From assembly GCA_020152595.1 (NCBI GenBank), contig JAIGNY010001269.1, forward strand, positions 1,775,551 through 1,839,550: 64,000 nucleotides of DNA, read 5' to 3'. Positions 12,401 through 25,455 of this stretch are shown here, one piece after another (the stretch's first letter is position 1; every line of letters begins with the position of its first letter). The translations under genes and the position numbers were made by a program. Under the pieces are notes generated by a model. It ran no database searches. It saw only the letters and a list, made by a program, of their open reading frames with translations, and was not told the origin of the DNA. Source of the DNA: Chiridota heheva (lineage: Eukaryota; Echinodermata; Holothuroidea; Apodida; Chiridotidae).

Positions 12401-13389
12401 TGAAAGCCTACATGGGTATGGTTCATTATCTTTTATGGATTTCATTGACTGATTAGAGTGTTGATTGAGACATGTTTATAACTTTGATGAAAAATTTATA
12501 CTTTATCTTGTAAGCATTAATGAGCATGTTTAATTCTTTTTTTTACATGACTTTGATGCAAACATTTGAACCGAACTCTGAACTTGCGTGAGTGAATTTT
12601 CAGAACATGCATGGTTTTGGTCATTCCAAACAAATTTCTTCTTCGACCTATTTTATGTATTTTTTCATGCATTCATTATGTATTTATTACCTGTTTGAAA
12701 TTTTTCATAAGGTAATAGTCAAACTTCTTTCGTTTGTACAATTAGGGGCCAGGGTAGGCGCAGAATTGCTTTGTCATTTTCTGGTGGGAAACGAATGTCT
12801 ATCAAAGTCTAGTAAACGACTGTTTCGGTAAGTCTAGGGTGGGGGCTATTTTTTTTCTTCGGATTTTCATTCGCTTGCTTGGAGGCTACAAAGCCAGCAA
12901 GGTATTAACGGTGTGATACAATGGGATATCTTTTCGAGACACTATACGATTCAAATTAATTTGTGAACAAGACAATTAACTTACTCCTGCATCAGCTGTG
13001 TACGTTATTATTTTACACGAAAACTTGTTGGTAAACTGTACATCTGTAAATACACGCTGTTTGTTACATTACGTGATTTTGGTACTTGTCATTTTAGTTA
13101 ACTAACGTTATCATTAGCCTTCGAACGATACGAACACAACTTTTGTCAGCTTCCAAGCTCCAGATGTTATAAATATGATTACGATGGGCAATTCTTGTCC
13201 TTTGAGCTGACTGGCCAGGGGGAGGGTTGGTCCCATGGCACATGCGTGGTTGGTCTTCATGACTACCAGACTACTATAATGCACTGCAAAGTATACATAG
13301 GCTCTTTTAGTATCTTTCAAAAGTGGTTTGTCAAATTGTCAATATGTATTCACTTAATTTGTAATTGTTATTTCTAGTTTTCTATACAG
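12401..13389 (+). other. Kinase module upstream flank, no gene
   Basis: From about 12745 the sequence matches 20432 onward (start of the recent duplication) and leads into the conserved intron and acceptor of copy A. The part before 12745 is AT-rich and unassigned; it may belong to the retroelement's 3' end. Confidence 0.6.
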
Positions 13390-14371
13390 GTAGCCAACAG
13401 ATCCCCAAAAAAAAAAAACATAAAACGTTTGTTGCGTTGGACAAACAAAAGAGGCACCTGTGCCAGAGGAAGTGACTACCATGTAGGAACTGGCTAGCTT
13501 GGAGATTGTTCCTCAGCTTTTCTGTCATGGTGAATGGAAGGTTGGTGGCGACGAGCATGTCGTTCTTTGCATGGAGCAACCAAGGAACTGCGTGGATCTA
13601 TACACCTACAGTGAACAAAATGGACAGTTAATCAACTCCGAGGCATTAATGTTTTTTAAACAAATTGTTTTCACCGCATGTGACATCTACCGTGCAGGTT
13701 GGGCTCATTTCGACCTGAAACCAAATAACCTTCTTTGTGTGCTCCTCCGGTACACAGATTAAAATCATATATTTCTAGATAGCAGCAAAACTAGTAGACA
13801 GAAAGTCCATGTCGTCAGGCCGTAGCACACCCGTTTGGAATTTTTCACCTGAATCCCTGAATGGCAATTACAATGCAGCCAACGGTGGAACCGTGTGGTC
13901 AGTTGGGGTTACTTTGTATTATTGGTCTGGGATGCTCCGTGGGATAATCCAGAGGAGGCAAATACACTACCACTGAGAATTCCACCAAGTATTCCACTTG
14001 ATGCTGAAAGGTTTTTGAAATTAACCCCTGAACGTGACCCTAGGAAGCGGATAAGTCTTTTGGAGCTTGAAAATCTTTTCAGCAGAAGTTCCCTCTCATC
14101 CAACAATCGACTTACGAGCAGTTTTCATAACCTTTCTATTCCGGACTTCCGAGACCAGAATGCACATGTGCCTGTGATCCGTACATCCATGCCGGTCCAA
14201 CAAGCACCGAACATGTCAAATCTGGGATTCATATCTAAACTCAATATTCAACAGAAGGCAAGTGTTCCGTTCGCTTGTGGTTGTAGCAAACAGCGCAAGG
14301 CAACAAATAAGAAACGGAACAAGAATATGTTTACTAAATATATTTCCTCGTCGGGAAATTCTCCACAGTAA
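13390..14371 (+). pseudogene. PIM-like kinase copy A, catalytic exon
   Basis: A 3' splice site (TTTTCTATACAG, ending 13389) opens an exon whose frames give LEIVPQLFCHGEW, VVLCMEQP, the catalytic-loop region, GxPVWNF(S)PES, WSVGVTLYY, then in the next frame VWDAPWDNPEEANTLPLRI and ERDPRKRISLLELENLFS (subdomain XI), and a basic tail to 14371. This is the PIM-type arrangement. Defects: an in-frame TAG in VTTM*ELA, a catalytic loop HFDLKPNN (copy-specific), a decayed DFG region (about 13763-13780), a homopolymer A run after the VAIK-type start, and the C-lobe frameshift shared by all copies. Nearly identical to copy D. Confidence 0.85.
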
Positions 14372-16769
14372 TAGGCCAAAATTATTATTTGAATACAATA
14401 ATATACTTTATTATAAGTTTTGGTCAAACTCGTGTTTCTGCCTTATTTCTTTCGTACTGAGTTTTGCCAACATAAATCTAGTATATTTATACTTGATGAT
14501 ATCATCATCATCATCATTTATACACTTGTGGGAAAAGCCATTCCATATACATTGTTAATGTCTAAGAAACCGTAACTATGACTGAGCATCACCAGACACC
14601 ACTCACTATGAATTCTGATGACGATAAGTCACAGCTCAAAGGATAACGATGTCCTTTAAGACTTGAAAGAAACTTATTAGTTCAAGAAATTCCAAATAAC
14701 TTTTACCAGAAATTACACAGAGCACATGCCAGGGCCTTTTGTAACACACTAACTAGGGGGGAGGGGAGAGGACATGGCCCCCACTCAGCAAAGTGACCCC
14801 CAGTTTGGTCCCTTCTGGTTCCACAAAACAAATTTAAGTGCATTTGAAAAAGAAAAAAAAAGTTAAAGGAAAGGAATTTCCTTAAAATGGAAGAAAATGT
14901 TCCTATACTCGAAGATAATTGTCCGAAAATAAAAGAAATGTTCCAAAAAAATTCTGAAAATGAACAAAAACTTCTGAAAATTACCAACAATTTCTGAAAA
15001 TGAGCAAAATGTTCCAAAAAAAAGCAATGTGTTCCAAAATAAACAAAATGTTCCGAAAATTAGCAAAATTTTGCGATAATTAAAGAAAATTATCCTGGAA
15101 AAAATACCATTTCCCGAAAATGGAAAAAGAATGTTCCTATAATCGAAGAAGAATGTCCAGAAAGAATTTACACCAAATTCGGCCAGAAAAATTCCCGAAA
15201 ATAAGCAAAATGTTAGGAAAGTGAGAACATTTTTCCAATGATTAAAAAAAGTATTCTGGAATAAAAAAAAACGACCTGAAAATGAAAGAAAATTTTCCAA
15301 AAAGTGAAGACAATTTCCAAAAGGAGTTTTCCTGCGGGTGGGGGGAGCATATAGCTAATTTCCAAAAGGAGTTTTCCAGCGGGTGGGGGGAGCATATAGC
15401 TAGTCAATAGTTTTTCGAAAAGGTCCCTTTTGTGTATTGCCCTCCCCCCCCCCCCTCTCCCTCCCTTCCACTTACAACTTTATTATAAAAAGGCAGAGCA
15501 ATTGGCTGTAATCCAGGGAACCCATCGTAACAAAAGCATTACCCCAAATTACGTTAGTGGGGACCAATCGAACTATCATTTAGGGCAATCATCCCTGGGC
15601 TCACAAAGAAGTGTCATGTAATGTCATGAAGCAGCGGTGGCTACAAGGAGCTGATCATCCATACTTGCAATAATTGAAAAATCTACATAAATTTTACTCA
15701 TGTAATCGGTTACCAGATTTAATGATTGAAATTTCAAAGAATTTCCATCAATCAAGAAAATCCTAATTATAACATTTCAGGCGACACCCAAATATATATG
15801 AATTATATAATTCATGGGAATAAGCATCATTTGCAGATTCCCAAATATTACAAGAGTATTGGGCGAAACTATTCAAACAAATGTGTTTGTGAGGGGGCAG
15901 GGGGTACTATTCAAACAAATGTGTTTGTGAGGGGGCAGGGGTACTATTCAAACAAATGTGTTTGTGAGGGGGTCGTCATAAGTATTTAACCACTTCTCGG
16001 CTCAACTCTTTCAACAAGTGGAACTAATGCGTTTTTAATCAATATCTCGAAATCTGTAAGGGTTTGTTCTTCATGAGCAAAATGAACAACTAAGTACTTA
16101 TTCCTTCTTTAGAATTCTTACCAAAACGATATTTCATTGGCTTTAAAGTGCTTTAACGAAATGTTTCTTTTTGACCCCAGATGGGTACCATCAATCCACT
16201 GAGCTTCGATTTGTGAATAATGGATCATATAACAGTAATCCTGCTTTAATGCACGATATTTCTCATTCCATATACAATTCTATTTCACTGATTATATTGG
16301 GGACAATAGATTGCCATATTATATCCCCAACACCAAGTTTATAGGCAGGGTCTTTGAAATCCTTGGGGGTGTTTAGCATTTGAATACATTAAAAAATAAA
16401 ATAAAATTCTCGTAAAGTTATTGATCAAGTGTCCACAAACCTACATTTTGCTCAGGCTTATTATTCAAAGCATAAATACATTTTTAGTATCGCACGCATG
16501 TATGTATAGTCAGAGAAGCATTGTATGACTTCATTTAGTTTCAATGCAGTGAAAAATATGATTACGATGGGCAGTTCTTGTCCTTTGAGCTGACTGACGA
16601 GGGGAGGGGATGGAGTTGACCATGCGTGGTTGGTCTTCATGACTACCAGACTACTATAGTGCACTGCAAAGGCCACATAGGCTCTTTGAGTATCTTTCAA
16701 AATTGGTTTGTCAGATTGTCATTATGTATTCACTTAATTTGTAATTGTTATTTCTGGTTATCTATACAG
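14372..16769 (+). repeat. Inter-kinase spacer (module repeat)
   Basis: No gene. Matches 22045-24450 almost base for base and 18727-20400 more loosely. Holds a degenerate array of TTCCGAAAATGAGCAAAATG-like units (about 14880-15310), a duplicated 50-bp piece with AAAAGGAGTTTTCC (15310-15400), a C-rich run (15440-15470), three copies of a 37-bp unit with CAAACAAATGTGTTTG (15868-15975), the kinase intron block from 16059, and the upstream flank of copy B. Confidence 0.8.
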
Positions 16770-17542
16770 GTAGCCAAAAAAAAACAACGTGTGGTGAGTG
16801 GACAAAGAAAAGAAGCACGCGCATGCGAGAGGAAGTGACTGTCACGCAGGAACTGATGAGGTTGGAGATTGTTCATCAGCTTTTCTGTCATGGCGAATGG
16901 AAGGTTGGTGGCAACGACCATGTCGTTCTCTGCATGGAACAACCAGAGAACTGCATGGACCTACTGTATACACCTACTGTGAACAAAATGGACAGTTAAT
17001 TAACTCCGGGGCATTAATGTTTTTTTAAGCAAATTGTTTTCCCCGCATGTGACGTCTATGGGCTCATTGTGACCTGAAACCAAATAACCTTCTTGTGTGC
17101 TCCTCCGGTACACAGATTAAAATCATAGATTTCGGGATAGCAGCAAAACTAGTAGATAGAAAATAGATTTCGGGATAGCAGCAAAACTAGTAGACAGAAA
17201 GTTCACGTCGTCAGGCCGTGGCACACCCGTTTGCAATTTTCCATCTGAATTGGTGAATGACAATTACGATGCAGCCAACGGTGGAAGCGTGTGGTCAGTT
17301 AGGGTCACTTTGTATTATTGGTCTGGGATACTCCGTGGGATAATCCAGAGGAGGCAAATACACTACCACTGAGAATTCCACCAAGTATTTCTATTGATGC
17401 TGAAAGGTTTTTGAAAAAAATGCTTCAACGCGACCCAAGGAAGCAGATAAGTCTTTTGGAGCTTGAAAATCTTTTAAGCAGAAGTTCCCTCTCATCAAAC
17501 AATCGACTTACGAGCAATTCTCATAACCTTTCCATTCCAGAC
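16770..17542 (+). pseudogene. PIM-like kinase copy B, truncated
   Basis: Acceptor TCTATACAG at 16769. Unlike copies A, C and D it keeps a Gln codon instead of TAG (VTQELMRLEIVHQLF) and keeps DFG in IIDFGIAAKLVDRK. It carries a 38-bp internal tandem duplication over the DFG region (about 17126-17200), a short deletion before the catalytic loop, an extra base after the NSGALMFF segment, and the shared C-lobe frameshift. It ends at about 17542, where NLSIPD runs straight into the upstream intron of copy C. The 38-bp duplication is shared only with copy E. Confidence 0.85.
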
Positions 17543-17730
17543 GAGGGGGGAGGTGATGGAGTCCACCATGGTCCCATGGCACATACATGGTTTGTCTTCA
17601 CGACTACCACACTTCTATAGTGCACTGCAAAGGCTACATGGGCTCTTTGAGTATCCTTCAAAATTGGTTTGTCAAATTATCATTATGTATTCACTTAATT
17701 TGTAATTGTTATTTCTAGTTTTCTATACAG

Positions 17731-18726
17731 GTAGCCAACAGATCCCCAAAAAAAAAAAAAAAAAAAAAAAACATAAAACGTTTGTTGCGTTGGACAAACA
17801 AAAGAGGCACCCGTGCCAGAGGAAGTGACTACCATGTAGGAACTGGCTAGCTTGGAGATTGTTCCTCAGCTTTTCTGTCATGGTGAATGGAAGGTTGGTG
17901 GCGACGAGCATGTCGTTCTCTGCATGGAGCAACCAGAAAACTGCGTGGATCTATACACCTACTGTGAACAAAATGGACAGTTACTCAACTCCGAGGCATT
18001 AATGTTTTTTAAGCAAATTGTTTTCGCCGCGTGTGACGTCTATCGTGCAGGCTTGGCTCATTGCTACCTGAAACCAAATAACCTTCTTGTGTGCTCCTCC
18101 GGTACACAGATTAAAATCATAGATTTCGAGATAGCAGCAAAACTAGTAGACGGAAAGTCCATGTCGTCAGGCTGTGGCACACCCGTTTGGAATTTTCCAC
18201 CTGAATCGGTGAATGGCAATTACGATGTAGTCAACGGTGGAATCGTGTGGTCAGTTGAAGTCACTTTGTATTATTGGTCTGGGATACTCCGTGGGATAAT
18301 CCAGAGGAGGCAAATACACTACCACTGAGAATTCCACCAAGTATTTTAATTGATGCTGAAAGGTTTTTGAAATTAAGCCTTGAACGCGACCCTAAGAAGC
18401 GGATAAGTCTTTTGGAGCTTGAAAATCTTTTAAGCAGAAGTAATTCCCTCTCATCAAACAATTGGCTTACGAGCAGCTTTCAAAACCTTTCTATTCCGGA
18501 CTTTCGAGACCAGAATGCACACGTGCCTGTGATCCGTAAATCCATGCCGGTCCAACAAGCATCGAACATGTCAAATCTGGAATTTGTATCTGGACTCGAT
18601 ATTCAACAGATAGCAAGTGTTCTGTTCGCTTGTCGTTGTAGCAAACAGCGCAAGGCATCAAATAAGAAACGGAACACGAATATGTTTACTGAATATATTT
18701 CCTGGTCGGGAAATTCTTCACAATAA
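17731..18726 (+). pseudogene. PIM-like kinase copy C, catalytic exon
   Basis: Acceptor ending at 17730. Long open frame LEIVPQLFCHGEWKVGGD to YYWSG (17852-18328), then the next frame WDTPWDNPEEANTL to the natural C-terminus (18274-18726). The catalytic loop reads HCYLKPNNLL, so the proton-accepting Asp is replaced by Tyr; DFG reads DFE. The in-frame TAG before ELAS and a run of about 24 A near the exon start also occur. Its upstream flank was replaced by the junction with copy B. Confidence 0.85.
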
Positions 18727-21058
18727 TAGGCTTAAGTCAATATTCGAATACAATAATATACTTTATAATTCCTTTTGGTCAAAGTCGTGTTTCTGCCTTA
18801 TTCATTTCTTACTGACTTTTGCCAACATAAATCTAGTATATTTCTACTTAATGATATTTGCAACATCATCATCATTAAATAGAAGGAATTTCCTGAAAAT
18901 GGAAGAAAATGTTCCTATACATGTTAATAAAAATTGTCTGAAATGAAAGAAATTAGCCAAACAAATTCTGGAAATTAGCAAGACATTTCCGAAAAATTAG
19001 CAAAATGTTCCGAAAATTAAAGAAAAGTATTCTGGAAATTAGAAAATTCCCCAAAATGGGAAAAAAATGTTCTTATAATCGAAGATTGTCTAAAAATGAA
19101 AGAAATTACACCAGATTTGGCCAAAAGTTTCCCGAAAATGAGCAAAATGTTCCGAAAATAAGAACATTTTCCCAATAATCAAAGAAAAGTATTCTGGAAA
19201 TAGAACAAAACGACCTGAAAATTATCCAGAAATGAAGGAAATTTCCCAAAAAGTAAAGACAATTTCCAAAAGGAGTTTTCCCACGGGTGGGGGGCGCATA
19301 TAGCGAGTCACTTTTTTTCTCTCAAAAAGGTTCCTTTTGTGTATTGCTCCCCCCCCCCCCCTTCCCCACTAACAATTATTTTAAAAAGGCACTGAGCAAT
19401 TGGCTGTAATCCAGGGAACCCATCGTAACACAAGCATTACCCCAAATTACATTAATGGGGACCAATTGAACCATCTTTCAGGGCAATCATCCCTGGGCTC
19501 ACAAAGTGTCATGTAATGTCATCAAGCAATCATCCCTGGGCTCACAAAGAAGTGTCATGTAATGTCATGAGACAAGCGTTGGCTACAAGGAGTTGATCAT
19601 CCGTACTTGCAATAATTGTAAAATCTACGCAAATTTTACTCGTAATCCGTTACGAGATTTAATGATTAAAATTTCAAAGAATTTCCATCATAATCAAGAA
19701 AATCATAATTGTAACATTTCAAGCTACACCCAAATATATATGAGTAATACAATGATGCAATTCATGGGAATAAGCATCATTTGCAGATTCCCGAATTTTA
19801 CAACAGTATTGGACAAAACTATTCAAACAAATGTGTTTGTGAGTGGGGAGTTGGGGAGGGTCGTCAAAATTATTCCCAGTACTCTTTCAACAAATGGAAT
19901 TAATGCATTCTTAATCAATTTCTCGAAATCTGTAAGGGTTTGTTCTTCATGAGCAAAATGAACAGCTTAGTACTTATTTCTTCTTTAGAATTCTTACCAA
20001 AACGATATTTCATTGGCTTTAAAGTGCTTTAACGAAATATTTCTTTTTGACCCAAGATGGGTATCATCAATCCACTGAGCTTCGATTTGTGAATAATGGA
20101 TGACATAACAGTAATCCTGCTTTAATGCACAATATTTCTCACTCCATATACATTTCTTATTTATCTCATTATATTGGGGAAAATAGTTTGCCTATCATAT
20201 CCCCAACACCAAATTTATAGGCAGGGTCTTCAAGGAATTTAGCATTTTGAATACATTAAAAAATAAACTGAAACATTGATAAAGTTATTGATCAAGTGTC
20301 CTCAAAGCTACATTTTCAGGCTTATTATTCAAAGCATTTTACGTTTTTAGTATTGCATGCATGCATGCATGTATAGTCAGAGAAGCATTGTATGACTTTA
20401 TTTAGTTTCAACGCAGTAAACAATATTGTAGGCGCAGAGTTGCTTTGTTATTTTCTGGTGGGAAACGAATGCCTATCAAAGTCTAGTTAATGACTGTTTG
20501 GGTATAAAGTCTAAGGTGGGGGCGATTTTTTTTCTTCGGATTTTCGTTCGCTTGCTTGGAGGCTACAAAGCCAGCAAGGTATTTACGGTGTGATATAATT
20601 TTTCGAGATAAGATACGATTCAAATCAATTTGTGAACAAGACAATTAACTTACTCCTGCATCGGCTGTGTACGTTATTATTTTACAGGAAAACTTGCTGG
20701 TAAACTGTACATCTGCAAATACACGCTGTTTGTTACATTACGTGATTTTGGTACTTGTCATTTCAGTTAACTAACGTTATCATTAGCCTTCGAACGATAC
20801 GAACACAATTTTTGTCAGTTTCCAAGCTCCGGCGGTTATGAATATGATTACGATGGGCAGTTCTTGTCCTTTGAGCTGACTGACGAGGGGGAGAGTTGGT
20901 CCCATGGCACATGCGTGGTTGGTCTTCATGACTACCAGACTACTATAATGCACTGCAAAGTCTACATAGGCTCTTTTAGTATCTTTCAAAAGTGGTTTGT
21001 CAAATTGTCATTATGTATTCACTTAATTTGTAATTGTTATTTCTAGTTTTCTATACAG
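18727..21058 (+). repeat. Inter-kinase spacer between copies C and D
   Basis: No gene. A more diverged version of the 14.4-16.8 kb spacer: CCGAAAAT-type low-complexity units (18880-19270), C-run (19350), a single copy of the CAAACAAATGTGTTTG unit (about 19820), the intron block from 19937, and from about 20432 the start of the recent duplicate of 12745 onward. Confidence 0.75.
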
Positions 21059-22044
21059 GTAGCCAACAGATCCCCCCCCCCCAAAAAAAAAAACATAAAA
21101 CGTTTGTTGCGTTGGACAAACAAAAGAGGCACCCGTGCCAGAGGAAGTGACTACCATGTAGGAACTGGCTAGCTTGGAGATTGTTCCTCAGCTTTTCTGT
21201 CATGGTGAATGGAAGGTTGGTGGCGACGAGCATGTCGTTCTTTGCATGGAGCAACCAAGGAACTGCGTGGATCTATACACCTACAGTGAACAAAATGGAC
21301 AGTTAATCAACTCCGAGGCATTAATGTTTTTTAAACAAATTGTTTTCACCGCATGTGACATCTACCGTGCAGGTTGGGCTCATTGCGACCTGAAACCAAA
21401 TAACCTTCTTGTGTGCTCCTCCGGTACACAGATTAAAATCATAGATTTCGAGATAGCAGCAAAACTAGTAGACAGAAAGTCCATGTCGTCAGGCCGTAGC
21501 ACACCCGTTTGGAATTTTTCACCTGAATCGGTGAATGGCAATTACAATGCAGCCAACGGTGGAACCGTGTGGTCAGTTGGGGTTACTTTGTATTATTGGT
21601 CTGGGATGCTCCGTGGGATAATCCAGAGGAGGCAAATACACTACCACTGAGAATTCCACCAAGTATTCCACTTGATGCTGAAAGGTTTTTTAAATTAACC
21701 CCTGAACGTGACCCTAGGAAGCGGATAAGTCTTTTGGAGCTTGAAAATCTTTTCAGCAGAAGTTCCCTCTCATCCAACAATAGACTTTGAGCAGATCTCA
21801 TAACCTTTCCATTCCGAACTTTCGAGACCAGAATGCACATGTGCCTGTGATCCGTACATCCATGCCGGTCCAACAAGCACCGAACATGTCAAATCTGGGA
21901 TTCATATCTAAACTCAATATTCAACAGAAGGCAAGTGTTCCGTTCGCTTGTGGTTGTAGCAAACAGCGCAAGGCAACAAATAAGAAACGGAACAAGAATA
22001 TGTTTACTAAATATATTTCCTCGTCGGGAAATTCTCCACAGTAA
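21059..22044 (+). pseudogene. PIM-like kinase copy D, near-twin of copy A
   Basis: Acceptor ending at 21058. Open frame LEIVPQLFCHGEWKVGGD to the shared frameshift (21174-21650) with catalytic loop HCDLKPNNLLV (Asp and Lys present, non-RD) and DFE in place of DFG. The C-lobe continues in the next frame (WDAPWDNPEEANTL, ERDPRKRISLLELE). The in-frame TAG before ELAS remains, and a further frame change follows SLSSNNRL near 21790 relative to copy A. A C-run plus A-run sits just after the exon start. Confidence 0.85.
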
Positions 22045-24450
22045 TAGGCCAAAATTATTATTTGAATACAATAATATACTTTATAATAAGTTTTGGTCAA
22101 ACTCGTGTTTCTGCCTTATTTCTTTCGTACTGAGTTTTGCCAACATAAATCTAGTATATTTATACTTGATGATATCATCATCATCATCATTTATACACTT
22201 GTGGGAAAAGCCATTCCATATACATTGTTAATGTCTAAGAAACCGTAACTATGACTGAGCATCACCAGACACCACTCACTATGAATTCTGATGACGATAA
22301 GTCACAGCTCAAAGGATAACGATGTCCTTTTAGGACTTGAAAGAAACTTGTTAGTTCAAGAAATTCCAAATAACTTTTACCAGAAATTACACAGAGCACA
22401 TGCCAGGGCCTTTTGTAACACACTAACTAGGGGGGAGGGGAGAGGACATGGCCCCCACTCAGCAAAGTGACCCCCAGTTTGGTCCCTTCTGGTTCCACAA
22501 AACAAATTTAAGTGCATTTGAAAAAAAAAAAAAAGTTAAAGGAAAGGAATTTCCTTAAAATGGAAGAAAATGTTCCTATACTCGAAGATAATTGTCCGAA
22601 AATAAAAGAAATGTTCCAAAAAAATTCTGAAAATGAACAAAAACTTCTGAAAATTACCAACAATTTCTGAAAATGAGCAAAATGTTCCAAAAAAAAGCAA
22701 TGTGTTCCAAAAATAAACAAAATGTTCCGAAAATTAGCAAAATTTTGCGATAATTAAAGAAAATTATCCTGGAAAAAATACCATTTCCCGAAAATGGAAA
22801 AAGAATGTTCCTATAATCGAAGAAGAATGTCTAGAGAGAATTTACACCAAATTCGGCCAGAAAAATTCCCGAAAATAAGCAAAATGTTCGGAAAGTGAGA
22901 ACATTTTTCCAATGATTAAAGAAAAGTATTCTGGAATAAAAAAAAACGACCTGAAAATGAAAGAAAATGGAAGAAAATTTTCCAAAAAGTGAAGACAATT
23001 TCCAAAAGGAGTTTTCCTGCGGGTGGGGGAAGCATATAGCTAATTTCCAAAAGGAGTTTTCCAGCGGGTGGGGGGAGCATATAGCTAGTCAATAGTTTTT
23101 CGAAAAGGTCCCTTTTGTGTATTGCCCTCCCCCCTCTCCCTCCCTTCCACTTACAACTTTATTATAAAAAGGCAGAGCAATTGGCTGTAATCCAGGGAAC
23201 CCATCGTAACAAAAGCATTACCCCAAACTACGTTAGTGGGGACCAATCGAACTATCATTTAGGGCAATCATCCCTGGGCTCACAAAGAAGTGTCATGTAA
23301 TGTCATGAAGCAAGCGGTGGCTACAAGGAGTTGATCATCCATACTTGCAATAATTGAAAAATCTATGCAAATTTTACTCGTAATCGGTTACCAGATTTAA
23401 TGATTGAAATTTCAAAGAATTTCCATCAATCAAGAAAATCCTAATTATAACATTTCAGGCGACACCCAAATATATATGAATTATATAATTCATGGGAATA
23501 AGCATCATTTGCAGATTCCCAAATATTACAAGAGTATTGGACGAAACTATTCAAACAAATGTGTTTGTGAGGGGGCAGGGGGTACTATTCAAACAAATGT
23601 GTTTGTGAGGGGGCAGGGGGTACTATTCAAACAAATGTGTTTGTGAGGGGGGGTCGTCATAAGTATTTAACCACTTCTCGGCTCAACTCTTTCAAGAAGT
23701 GGAACTAATGCGTTTTTAATCAATATCTCGAAATCTGTAAGGGTTTGTTCTTCATGAGCAAAATGAACAACTAAGTACTTATTCCTTCTTTAGAATTCTT
23801 ACCAAAACGATATTTCATTGGCTTTAAAGTGCTTTAACGAAATGTTTCTTTTTGACCCCAGATGGGTACCATCAATCCACTGAGCTTCGATTTGTGAATA
23901 ATGGATCATATAACAGTAATCCTGCTTTAATGCACGATATTTCTCATTCCATATACAATTCTATTTCACTGATTATATTGGGGACAATAGATTGCCATAT
24001 TATATCCCCAACACCAAATTTATAGGCAGGGTCTTTGAAATCCTTAGGGGTGTTTAGCATTTGAATACATTAAAAAATAAAATAAAATTCTCGTAAAGTT
24101 GTTGATCAAGTGTCCACAAACCTACATTTTGCTCAGGCTTATTATTCAAAGCATAAATACATTTTTAGTATCGCACACAGGTATGTATAGTCAGAGAAGC
24201 AGTGTATGACTTCATTTAGTTTCAATGCAGTGAAAAATATGATTACGATGGGCAGTTCTTGTCCTTTGAGCTGACTGACGAGGGGAGGGGATGGAGTTGA
24301 CCATGCGTGGTTGGTCTTCATGACTACCAGACTACTATAGTGCACTGCAAAGGCCACATAGGCTCTTTGAGTATCTTTCAAAATTGGTTTGTCAGATTGT
24401 CATTATGTATTCACTTAATTTGTAATTGTTATTTCTGGTTATCTATACAG
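22045..24450 (+). repeat. Inter-kinase spacer between copies D and E
   Basis: Near-identical duplicate of 14372-16769, including the CCGAAAAT-type array (22560-23000), the 37-bp units (about 23546-23650), the intron block (from 23738) and the flank of the following kinase. No independent gene. Confidence 0.85.
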
Positions 24451-25455
24451 GTAGCCAAAAAAAAAAAGATGTGTGGTGAGTGGACAAAGAAAAGAAGCAC
24501 GCGCATGCGAGAGGAAGTGACTGTCACGCAGGAACTGATGAGGTTGGAGATTGTTCATCAGCTTTTCTGTCATGGCGAATGGAAGGTTGGTGGCGACGAG
24601 CATGTCGTTCTCTGCATGGAACAACCAGAGAACTGCGTGGACCTACTGTATACACCTACTGTGAACAAAATGGACAGTTAATTAACTCCGGGGCATTAAT
24701 GTTTTTTTAAGCAAATTGTTTTCCCCGCATGTGACGTCTATGGGCTCATTGTGACCTGAAACCAAATAACCTTCTAGTGTGCTCCTCCGGTACACAGATT
24801 AAAATCATAGATTTCGGGATAGCAGCAAAACTAGTAGACAGAAAATAGATTTCGGGATAGCAGCAAAACTAGTAGACAGAAAGTTCACGTCGTCAGGCCG
24901 TGGAACACCCGTTTGGAATTTTCCATCTGAATTGGTGAATGGCAATTACGATGCAGCCAACGGTGGAAGCGTGTGGTCAGTTGGGGTTACTTTGTATTAT
25001 TGGTCTGGGATGCTCCGTGGGATAATCCAGAGGAGGCAAATACACTACCACTAAGAATTCCACAAAGTATTTCTATTGATGCTGAAAGGTTTTTAAAAAA
25101 AATGCTTCAACGCGACCCAAGGAAGCGGATAAGTCTTTTGGAGCTTGAAAATCTTTCAAGCAGAAGTTCCCTCTCATCAAACAATCGACTTACGAGCAGC
25201 TCTCATAACCTTTCTATTCCGGACGTCCGAGACCAGAATGCACACGTGCCTGTGATCCGTACATCCATGCCGGTCCAACAAGCAATGAACATGTCAAATC
25301 TGGGATTTATATCTGGACTCGATATTCAACAGATAGCAAGTGTTCTGTTCGCTTGTGGTTGTAGCAAACAGCGCAAGGCAACAAATAAGAAACGGAACAA
25401 GAATATAATGTTTACTGAATATATTTCCTCGTCGGGAAATTCTCCACAGCAATAG
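24451..25455 (+). pseudogene. PIM-like kinase copy E, near-twin of copy B with its tail
   Basis: Same diagnostic changes as copy B: Gln codon in VTQELMRLE, DFG kept, the 38-bp internal duplication at about 24807-24882, the short deletion before the catalytic loop. Unlike B it keeps the full C-terminus (MLQRDPRKRISLLELENL, then a Ser/Asn-rich linker and a basic tail to 25455). The shared C-lobe frameshift is present; the terminating codon in the first frame is TAA here and in F, TGA in A-D. Confidence 0.85.

Larger units (their letters stand above)
12745..25218 (+). repeat. Recent tandem segmental duplication, about 7.68-kb offset
   Basis: 12745-17542 and 20432-25218 align collinearly with only scattered differences and small indels (offsets of matched landmarks run from about 7669 to 7681). 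The unit spans copies A-B (D-E), their spacers and minisatellites. Homology stops at the left where the retroelement region begins and at the right at the B/C junction. Confidence 0.9.

Noticed and set aside
14703-15407. Phe/Ser-rich minus-strand frames in the kinase spacers (also 22508-22720, 63062-63424)
   Set aside because: They translate the A-rich CCGAAAAT-type array; identical frames appear wherever the array occurs.
21174-21650. Kinase copy D as an intact gene
   Set aside because: It has no glycine-loop exon, an in-frame TAG before it, DFE for DFG and the shared frameshift.
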